Made by a program: the position numbers and the translations under genes. A stretch of 13,601 bases of DNA from Euryarchaeota archaeon UBA259 (lineage in GTDB: Archaea; Thermoplasmatota; Poseidoniia; Poseidoniales; Poseidoniaceae), in assembly GCA_002506275.1 (NCBI GenBank), contig DAXG01000023.1:1-13601 (forward strand). Reading direction: 5' to 3'. Positions 7,792 to 13,601 of this stretch are shown in pieces; position 1 is the first letter of the stretch, and each line of letters starts with the position of its first letter. Under the pieces are notes generated by a model. It ran no database searches. It saw nothing but the letters and a program-made list of their open reading frames with translations, and was not told the DNA's origin.

Positions 7792-8973
7792 ATGGGCCGA
7801 GTTACAGCAAGCGCACCGGGCAAGTGTATCCTGTTCGGTGAACACGCAGTTGTCTACGGCGAACCGGCGGTGGCTGTGGCGATTGAGCAACGCATTTCCG
7901 TGACGCTGGAATCGGTCAAAGCCGGCGAAACACCTTGGAAAATTGGTGGCATGCATTTTGATGCGAAAAAACACCCACACGTCCAAGCACTTCGTAATCG
8001 GCTGTGGCAGACATCGCAGAATGCACCCGGCCTGACAATCCAAGTGACTGGAGATATTCCGCCTGCCTCAGGACTTGGTTCATCAGCCGCTCTTTCTGTT
8101 GCTGCAAGCGCTGCTTTACGTTGTGCTCGCGGACGATGGTACACATCAACGGACGATTTACAAAATCCACAAACATGGGCAGAAGGATATGCCAGTACAC
8201 TGGAACAGAACGATGTATACACTGCAGAAAACCGTGAAATATCTGCGCGGCAAACCGGTTCACCAATGTCGCACTATGTTGTCGGCAAAGAGGTCGCATC
8301 GCTCGATGAATCTGCGTTACTCGGGCACGCTGTTGAGGCAGTTGCTCAAGGTGGCCGGGCTTCGCCCATGGATGCATCCACATGCTCCCATGGCGGGGCT
8401 GTGCTGCTGAGTGATGCCATCGAATCAGATGTGGATTACCTGTACACTCGTCAACTGACGATGGAGGATGGTGAACGGACGTGGCATCTTCACTCCGTCA
8501 ATTTGCCTCATTCTACAGAGGGACTCTACTTGGTTATTGGAAACACCGGCGTTTATGCCCCGACGTCAAATCAAGTCGCTAAAGTGGCAGCTGCCATCGA
8601 AGCGAAGCCTGGGAGAATCAAAGAAATTCAAACCATTGGAATGATTGCCCGTCGCGGAATCCAGTCCCTCAAGGATGGAGATTTTGAGGCAGTGGGAAGA
8701 GCAATGTCGGAAAATCAAATCATGCTTCAAGGACTCGGCGTTTCCTGTCCGGAACTTGAAACACTTATTCGAGCAGCAGCGCCGACTTCTTTGGGAGCAA
8801 AACTGACCGGCGCAGGAGGAGGGGGGTGCATGGTCGCGCTCACACGGCATCCAAAACAAACCAGTGAAGCAATCGAACTGGCCGGAGGGAGGACGCTCAT
8901 TTCGAGGTTTGGCAACGCTGGCTTAACCATCGATGTTTGCGAAAATATGCCTCTATGGGACACAGCACAGTAA
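7792..8973 (+). CDS. mvk: Mevalonate kinase (GHMP kinase family)
   Basis: Cytosolic kinase that converts mevalonate and ATP to mevalonate 5-phosphate for archaeal isoprenoid lipids. 393 residues, longer than many archaeal forms of about 300-320. The three GHMP motifs are present: APGKCILFGEHAVVYG (8-23, with K11 and E17), PPASGLGSSAALSV (90-103, the ATP loop), and KLTGAGGGGC (337-346). The catalytic aspartate is D194 in GGRASPMDAS; this ASPMD form replaces the PSGID/PSGVD seen in many bacteria and animals, and similar ASPxD forms occur in other archaea. Part of the extra length is a hydrophilic insert around 115-170 between motif 1 and the catalytic aspartate. ATG 7792 gives the expected N-terminus directly before motif 1. 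It stands alone between a divergent unit and a gene with its own promoter. Confidence 0.95.
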   Translation: MGRVTASAPGKCILFGEHAVVYGEPAVAVAIEQRISVTLESVKAGETPWKIGGMHFDAKKHPHVQALRNRLWQTSQNAPGLTIQVTGDIPPASGLGSSAALSVAASAALRCARGRWYTSTDDLQNPQTWAEGYASTLEQNDVYTAENREISARQTGSPMSHYVVGKEVASLDESALLGHAVEAVAQGGRASPMDASTCSHGGAVLLSDAIESDVDYLYTRQLTMEDGERTWHLHSVNLPHSTEGLYLVIGNTGVYAPTSNQVAKVAAAIEAKPGRIKEIQTIGMIARRGIQSLKDGDFEAVGRAMSENQIMLQGLGVSCPELETLIRAAAPTSLGAKLTGAGGGGCMVALTRHPKQTSEAIELAGGRTLISRFGNAGLTIDVCENMPLWDTAQ

Positions 8974-9030
8974 AAGGCTACGCAGTACCCCTTCCACCAA
9001 CATGAAAGTTCGTAAGGCGCCTGCCTTCTT

Positions 9031-9038
9031 TTTATATA
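9031..9038 (+). promoter_or_regulatory. TATA box of the tbp gene
   Basis: TTTATATA matches the archaeal TATA box, and its centre is about 26 bp upstream of the tbp ATG at 9060. Archaeal transcription starts about 25-27 bp downstream of the box centre, so the mRNA should begin at or next to the A of the ATG, meaning a leaderless transcript. A run of five T (9029-9033) overlaps it and might also help terminate the mevalonate kinase transcript. Confidence 0.75.
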
Positions 9039-9042
9039 GTCG

Positions 9043-9050
9043 TTATATAT
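9043..9050 (+). promoter_or_regulatory. Second TATA-like element between the tbp TATA box and its start codon
   Basis: TTATATAT lies 12 bp downstream of the first box. It would direct initiation near 9073, inside the gene, where no in-frame start follows at once. It is therefore unlikely to be a productive promoter, but it could be a second TBP-binding site affecting use of the first. Confidence 0.4.
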
Positions 9051-9059
9051 GGGCCTATT

Positions 9060-9674
9060 ATGACAACCGATGAAGAACGTCTAACTGTAGTGAATGTTGT
9101 AGCGAGCACCCGTGTCGCCGAAGAACTCGATTTGCCGGATATTGCAATCCAGCTCAACTGCGAATACGAACCTGAGCAATTCCCAGGTGTCGTTTACCGT
9201 GTAACCGATCCAAAACTTGCTATCCTCATGTTCCGCTCTGGCCGTGCAGTCTGCACAGGTGGAAAAGACGAAGCAAACATCGAAACTGGAATCGAAAGAA
9301 TGATTGCAGACCTTCGTGACGCTGGAATCGAGACTTGGGACTTGGACCAAGTTGAAATCGAAGTTCAAAACATGGTTGCTACCTATGCACTTCACTATCC
9401 TGAAGACTACGACGGAAACGACAAGTTCACCAACGAACCTCTTGCTGGAGTTCCTCGGAAACTCAACCTCAACAACCTTACATTCCACTTGCCCTTTGAC
9501 AAGGTCGAATACGAACCAGAGCAATTCCCAGGTTTGATTTACCGACTCGACTATCCAAAGGTCGTTTGCTTGATTTTCGGCAGCGGAAAGATGGTGATTA
9601 CCGGTGCACGTCACAAGGATGAAATCCTTGAAGCAGTCGAAATTATCAAGGACGAATTGGCTGACCTTCTCTGA
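9060..9674 (+). CDS. tbp: TATA-binding protein
   Basis: General transcription factor that binds and bends the TATA box and recruits TFB and RNA polymerase. 204 residues, compared with about 180-190 in most archaea. Two TBP half-repeats are clear: residues 8-90 with EYEPEQFPGVVYR (35-47), and 98-204 with EYEPEQFPGLIYR (150-162). The DNA-intercalating phenylalanine pairs are F41/F58 and F156/F173, each 17 residues apart as in other TBPs. The second repeat has 41 residues between its first strand and the EYEPEQ motif where the first repeat has 18. The extra 23 or so (about 111-133, rich in Asp, Pro and Tyr) form an insertion before helix H1'. The TATA box upstream points to a leaderless mRNA. 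The surface-protein gene downstream starts 43 bp after its stop on the same strand. Confidence 0.97.
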   Translation: MTTDEERLTVVNVVASTRVAEELDLPDIAIQLNCEYEPEQFPGVVYRVTDPKLAILMFRSGRAVCTGGKDEANIETGIERMIADLRDAGIETWDLDQVEIEVQNMVATYALHYPEDYDGNDKFTNEPLAGVPRKLNLNNLTFHLPFDKVEYEPEQFPGLIYRLDYPKVVCLIFGSGKMVITGARHKDEILEAVEIIKDELADLL

Positions 9675-9688
9675 GATTCTCAAACAGG

Positions 9689-9704
9689 TCAAGAGAAGTC
9701 TTGA
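9689..9704 (+). other. Small inverted repeat between tbp and the PKD surface-protein gene
   Basis: TCAAGA, a GAAG loop and TCTTGA form a perfect 6-bp stem, 13 nt before ATG 9718. No T-run follows, so it is not a typical terminator. It may be chance or a weak processing or translation-control element. Confidence 0.3.
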
Positions 9705-9717
9705 TGTCCTATTGCGA

Positions 9718-12700
9718 ATGTGGCCCAACATGGGCACACCGTCGCTCCGCTTGGCATCTCCATTGATGCTCGTAGCGTTGCTGTGTTTGGCCACCACGCA
9801 ACCGATACTCAACCAACCTTTGTTGGATGAGAAATATTCGCCACAGTTTTCTTCAGAAAACCCCGGTGTGAGTGATGTACCCACATGGAAAGTTGGCGAC
9901 AAATGGATCTACGCAGGTACTTTTGACCCAACCAAACTCGTTACCGATTCGGGTGTCCAAGCGACCGTTGGGGAAATTAACGGCGATACGACGGCCGAAG
10001 TGATGGCTATTACCGAACGGACTGTTGACAACATGTCTGTGCTTGCCTACACCTTACGAACTTCAGCCAACTTTGACAAATCTGGCGTCTCACTTGACGG
10101 ATACAGCGGTAACGTCTACATCACATTTGAACAAACAGAGTATCTGAGGGTCAGTGACTTGTCCTCAATGCGGAGCGACTTGGAACTGTATATTCGATTC
10201 GTCCCGTTTGGTCTCTCGAGCCTTGCGCAAATTCTTGGTGACATCACCATCACAAACACATACAGCCCGGTAAACGAAGTGTATGACTTCCCTCTTCGAG
10301 TCGATGAGCAATGGACGACAACAACAACTGCATCCACTGCTTGGTCTGGGTCAAGCGATTACATCACCCCGTTTCCTGTCCCGACAACCGACACCAACAG
10401 CACCACGTGGGAAGTCACCAATACCGGGAAACCACGCAACAGCTACGGGCTAACCATTGGCTACGGCGGTTGCAACGCATCCTACGAACTGACTTCGGTG
10501 AACAGCGACGGCGAGCAATCAGGATACCGCTGGTTTTGCCCAGAAGCGAGAAACTTTGCATGGCTGCACACCGAAGATGACATTGGCTTGGTCATTGATT
10601 TCCGTCTCAAACAATACATCCCTCTTGATTCAACCGGCCTGGACCAATACACCAATCCCGGTGTCCGTGACGAGTGTTTATCGGTTGACTTGGAAAGTCA
10701 AATCACTGCACTCAATACCCCACTGGGCGTTTGGGTCAATGCTTCTTCAAGTTGCTTTTCCACCACGAACGGTATTCCCCTTGAGATTCACCATGAGGCA
10801 ACAGGTAACGTTCAACTGGCGACGACGGAAAGCAACGGAAGTGCGTTTGTGATCATCGATGTCGGTGAGGAAAAAGACGCTTCGAATTCGGTTCTCGATT
10901 GGGCAAGTCACGGTATTGTGGCGCGAATCCAACCCAGTGCAAGTTCCTCGTTTGGAACTTCAGTTGGCTCAACGACCGTTACACTTGACGAATATTTGAT
11001 CGGCCTGGACTTGATTGCAAGCGAAGATTACGGCAAAGTTCTGCGAAACCGAAGTGGAGAACTTACTGAACTTAATTCACTCTCAGGTTGGAATATACTA
11101 CCAAACGACGAGCTACTTATCGAAGTCGCTGTTCAAAACCGAGGGATTACTGCAAGTACACCGGCAACCATGACCATCACTCATCCTGATGGACTGACCT
11201 CTTCGCACCCACTGCCGTCTCTGGCATCCTATGAGGCTCACAAAGTCAACTTCACCTGGACGGTGCCGAGTGACCAAGCGATTGGTACTGTCCCAGTGTC
11301 TTGGCAAGCAGACCCCGAAGGAATCAATACTGCAGATGCGAATTCAACCAACGACCAAGCGCTGATTTCTATGTTCGTCGGACGATTACCGACCCCGGTC
11401 TTTACCGATTCAAACGCAATGACACTGGAACCATTGCTTCTCTCTGCCAATGAAAGTTTTGACGAAGATGGAGGCACTGTGTCCTGTGAATTCAAAATCC
11501 CTTACGACGATGGTACGAGGAACTGGGCATGGGAAACGGTCCCTTCTCAATCCTGCGCAGTCAGTTGGACATGGATGGATGACGGCAACTACCCAGTTGA
11601 AATTACCGTGACTGATGAGGAGAAAGATGAGCAAACTGCCATCATGAATGTTCTTATTGCCAACCGAAACCCTGAGATTCAAATTCTCAGTTCCAGAACG
11701 GAAGTAAAAGTTGAGCACCCCATCACACTCTACGCATTTGCCAACGATTCTGATTCTGAGGATGTATGGCCTGGTGCTGTCGATGTTCATTGGCCAGACA
11801 CCCTGTGCAACGAAGGCTATTACACTCGAGTGTGTACAACCACTGCCCCGACTGAGGGCCTGCATACCTTTACTGCCGTAGCGACCGATGATGACTATGC
11901 CATCACACCAGCAACCATCGATATTCAATTCACCAACATCGCACCGCACGGCGCATCAATTGCGTTGCAGAAGAACAACCAGTTCCTCGAAAGTGATGAA
12001 CAACAGATATGGCACTTGGATGAAGATGAAGTCATCGTTGTCAAGGGTCAAGCGCTCGATTCCATCGATGATTTAGAAACCTTAACCCATACATGGTGGC
12101 CTGATGGGGAACAACCGTCCTTGATGTATTCGTTCAACGGACGCACATCGACCTTCCCGATGCATTGGGACACCGCAGGACTTCACACCATCCGCTTGGA
12201 AGTTCGCGATTCCGACGGTGAATCAAGCAGGATTGAAGAGCGCTGGATTAACATTCGAAATGTACCCCCAGTTGTACAGCCATTGGTTTCTCTTCTTCCA
12301 ATTGCCGAAGGTCAATCTGTGACGATTGAAGGCAATTCTACCGATACTGAAAGTGACATTGGCTCGCTTGTGAAATGTTGGGACATCGACCCGGGTATCG
12401 ACAGCGACGATATTGGTGGTGCGGATGATGATTGCGACATTGCTGGTGATGTGCTCACCTATGCTTGGAACAGAAGTGGCTCGCACACCATCATCTACCA
12501 CGTCACCGATGATGACGGTGCACAAACAAGCGAAGTACTGGTCATTGAAGTCTTGAACATGCCGCCAATTGTGCGATTGCAAAACACAGAATGCGTTGCT
12601 TACCGGGAATGTTACCTCAGCGCAGAACAGACCATTGATTCACCGAATGACCTTGACGGACTCACCATTGTTTGGGACTTGGATATCACAGTTGACAGCA

Positions 12701-13311
12701 ATGGCGACGGGATGAAAGACAACGATGCAGATTTAGTTGGCTCTTCAGTAACTCATATTTTCCGTGACTCTGGCACCGTACGCATCAAGGCAATGGCGTG
12801 GGATGAAAACCCTGAACGCCCGGGACAGTCGACCATGTCGATCGACGTGACACCACCGGAAAGGACCTCTATCGAACAAGTGAGCGCTGCTTTCATCGGC
12901 GAAGATGCGAACCCACTTGCCCAACTCGGCCTCCTGGTTTCTGCGCTTTTGATTTTAGCTCTGATGACACGGAGACGCAAAAGAAAGGCGTCGGGCGACC
13001 CGTGGCAGAATACCGACATGGAGGGCGTTGACCCTGCTGAACGCGAATTCGAAACCCAAGCACTCCTCGACCAAGTACAGTCTCGAAGACCCTCAACTCC
13101 TCCATCAAATCAAATGTTTTCCTCTGAAGGAAAAGATGTCCAAATCCCGGCCTCAACACCAACACTGCCTGAAGTGGAGGTGCAGACTCCAGCACCGCTC
13201 ATCGAGCAAGGGCCACCGATTCCTGAAGATGGGATTCCTGAAGGGTGGACCGCTGAACAATGGTCCCATTACGGTCAACAATACCTCGACGCTCAGGCGT
13301 CTCATCCTTGA
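9718..13311 (+). CDS. Large PKD-repeat cell-surface protein with C-terminal membrane anchor and cytoplasmic tail
   Basis: 1197 residues from ATG 9718. A hydrophobic export segment lies at about 13-27 (LASPLMLVALLCLATT). An N-terminal domain begins at VPTWKVGDKWIY (54-65) and extends to about 315; it matches the start of the next gene. A region of unknown type follows, then a CARDB-like beta domain (about 460-558), then five PKD/Ig-like domains at about 559-651, 653-741, 742-850, 852-950 and 951-1044. Domains four and five carry Asp-rich inserted loops after a WDxD motif. A membrane helix (about 1066-1083) is followed by RRRKRK, then a tail of about 110 residues ending in GWTAEQWSHYGQQYLD (1176-1191). 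The topology is outside-to-inside, as for an archaeal adhesion or envelope protein; no catalytic motif was seen. The start is uncertain: ATG 9730 is possible, neither has a Shine-Dalgarno sequence, and the open frame extends upstream into tbp. Confidence 0.85.
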   Translation: MWPNMGTPSLRLASPLMLVALLCLATTQPILNQPLLDEKYSPQFSSENPGVSDVPTWKVGDKWIYAGTFDPTKLVTDSGVQATVGEINGDTTAEVMAITERTVDNMSVLAYTLRTSANFDKSGVSLDGYSGNVYITFEQTEYLRVSDLSSMRSDLELYIRFVPFGLSSLAQILGDITITNTYSPVNEVYDFPLRVDEQWTTTTTASTAWSGSSDYITPFPVPTTDTNSTTWEVTNTGKPRNSYGLTIGYGGCNASYELTSVNSDGEQSGYRWFCPEARNFAWLHTEDDIGLVIDFRLKQYIPLDSTGLDQYTNPGVRDECLSVDLESQITALNTPLGVWVNASSSCFSTTNGIPLEIHHEATGNVQLATTESNGSAFVIIDVGEEKDASNSVLDWASHGIVARIQPSASSSFGTSVGSTTVTLDEYLIGLDLIASEDYGKVLRNRSGELTELNSLSGWNILPNDELLIEVAVQNRGITASTPATMTITHPDGLTSSHPLPSLASYEAHKVNFTWTVPSDQAIGTVPVSWQADPEGINTADANSTNDQALISMFVGRLPTPVFTDSNAMTLEPLLLSANESFDEDGGTVSCEFKIPYDDGTRNWAWETVPSQSCAVSWTWMDDGNYPVEITVTDEEKDEQTAIMNVLIANRNPEIQILSSRTEVKVEHPITLYAFANDSDSEDVWPGAVDVHWPDTLCNEGYYTRVCTTTAPTEGLHTFTAVATDDDYAITPATIDIQFTNIAPHGASIALQKNNQFLESDEQQIWHLDEDEVIVVKGQALDSIDDLETLTHTWWPDGEQPSLMYSFNGRTSTFPMHWDTAGLHTIRLEVRDSDGESSRIEERWINIRNVPPVVQPLVSLLPIAEGQSVTIEGNSTDTESDIGSLVKCWDIDPGIDSDDIGGADDDCDIAGDVLTYAWNRSGSHTIIYHVTDDDGAQTSEVLVIEVLNMPPIVRLQNTECVAYRECYLSAEQTIDSPNDLDGLTIVWDLDITVDSNGDGMKDNDADLVGSSVTHIFRDSGTVRIKAMAWDENPERPGQSTMSIDVTPPERTSIEQVSAAFIGEDANPLAQLGLLVSALLILALMTRRRKRKASGDPWQNTDMEGVDPAEREFETQALLDQVQSRRPSTPPSNQMFSSEGKDVQIPASTPTLPEVEVQTPAPLIEQGPPIPEDGIPEGWTAEQWSHYGQQYLDAQASHP

Positions 13312-13313
13312 GT

Positions 13314-13328
13314 CGTCCCTACGGGACG
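13314..13328 (+). other. Small hairpin after the PKD surface-protein gene
   Basis: CGTCCC-TAC-GGGACG is a perfect 6-bp GC-rich stem with a 3-nt loop, starting 3 nt after the stop codon. No T-tract follows, so it is a poor archaeal terminator. It could mark a 3' end formed by processing, or be chance. Confidence 0.35.
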
Positions 13329-13370
13329 GAGAATCAAGCCTCTCAAGTAGGAGGACGCTTTCGGAGTTGT

Positions 13371-13601
13371 ATGAATCGCTTTGGCCCCGTTGTCTTTGGA
13401 TTGATATTTTTGATGTTTGCTGCTCCGTTGTCGAGCATGGTGTCCTACCACACTTTGGCACTCTCCGAACAAGGTGTCCAGCATGCTGAAGGATGGAACA
13501 AGGACATTGACGTCCCAACATGGCGGATTGGAGATGAATGGGTCTATGAAACGAAATTCGATGTGGCGCAACTGATTGCACAAGCCAATGTTTCTGCAAC
13601 A
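13371..13601 (+). CDS. Paralogue of the upstream surface protein (3' truncated by window end)
   Basis: The first 77 codons are visible and the frame is open to the window edge. Residues 5-23 (GPVVFGLIFLMFAAPLSSM) form an export signal. From about residue 48 the sequence DVPTWRIGDEWVYETKFD aligns with DVPTWKVGDKWIYAGTFD of the preceding gene, and the following L...V.AT pattern also matches, so the two are tandem paralogues or share an N-terminal domain. The start is ATG 13371; TAGGAGG lies 16 nt upstream (13348-13354) and a weaker GGAG lies 4 nt upstream, and no in-frame start lies between them and the ATG. The 59-bp gap after the upstream stop is compatible with co-transcription. Its length and C-terminal architecture lie outside the window. 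Confidence 0.85.
   Translation, partial: MNRFGPVVFGLIFLMFAAPLSSMVSYHTLALSEQGVQHAEGWNKDIDVPTWRIGDEWVYETKFDVAQLIAQANVSAT

Noticed and set aside
7675..8043. Open frame of about 120 codons on the - strand over the mevalonate kinase start
   Set aside because: It overlaps well-supported kinase motifs and shows no family resemblance.
9029..9033. T-run as a terminator for mevalonate kinase
   Set aside because: Only five T, part of the tbp TATA box; termination there is possible but cannot be claimed.
9604..9717. Start of the PKD surface protein inside tbp (ATG 9604)
   Set aside because: The added residues are basic, unlike an export signal, and are the tbp 3' end read in another frame; ATG 9718 begins just before the hydrophobic signal.
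9081..9902. Long open frame of about 270 codons on the - strand opposite tbp
   Set aside because: It lies antisense to tbp, whose protein is certain, and has no recognisable motif or start signal; it results from codon bias.
13314..13328. Hairpin as an intrinsic terminator
   Set aside because: No T-tract follows, and archaeal termination relies mainly on T-runs.

Overview
The window reads as archaeal. It encodes a TATA-binding protein, has a TATA box at the expected distance from a start codon, carries a GHMP mevalonate kinase, and holds large PKD-type surface proteins with a C-terminal membrane anchor. Moderate GC, very tight gene packing, long Asp/Thr-rich surface proteins and a cytoplasmic tail ending in a GWTxEQWxxYGxQYL-like motif fit planktonic Euryarchaeota of the Marine Group II (Poseidoniales) type. 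That assignment is inferred from recognition, not tested by phylogeny.

Layout from left to right: (1) the 3' end of a surface protein on + (1-693), with a repetitive Gly/Asn/Asp/Thr linker and a C-terminal membrane anchor; (2) cysS on - (697-2187), tail to tail with it; (3) a two-gene + unit made of an NAD(P)-dependent extended SDR (2254-3285) and a six-helix Frag1/DRAM-like membrane protein (3282-3980), coupled by a GTGA overlap; (4) a three-gene - unit read from 7647 down to 3977: a membrane-fused EtfD/HdrD-like Fe-S oxidoreductase, the adenine glycosylase MutY, and a class I glutamine amidotransferase that seems to start at a CTG directly after the mutY stop; (5) mevalonate kinase on + (7792-8973); (6) tbp on + (9060-9674) behind a strong TATA box, probably leaderless; (7) a 1197-residue PKD surface protein (9718-13311), and the start of a second protein with the same N-terminal domain (13371 to the window edge).

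The housekeeping genes cover translation (CysRS), base-excision repair (MutY), isoprenoid lipid synthesis (mevalonate kinase), basal transcription (TBP) and flavin/quinone electron transfer (EtfD-like). The rest is cell-surface biology. No rRNA, tRNA, CRISPR array, insertion sequence or phage gene was seen, and no non-coding gap exceeds about 150 bp.

The points most worth a second look are the CTG-initiated amidotransferase, an insertion of about 23 residues in the second repeat of TBP, a double TATA element at the tbp start, and the tandem surface-protein paralogues with their shared N-terminal domain and conserved-looking cytoplasmic tail. I saw no clear evidence of a new defence or mobile system.
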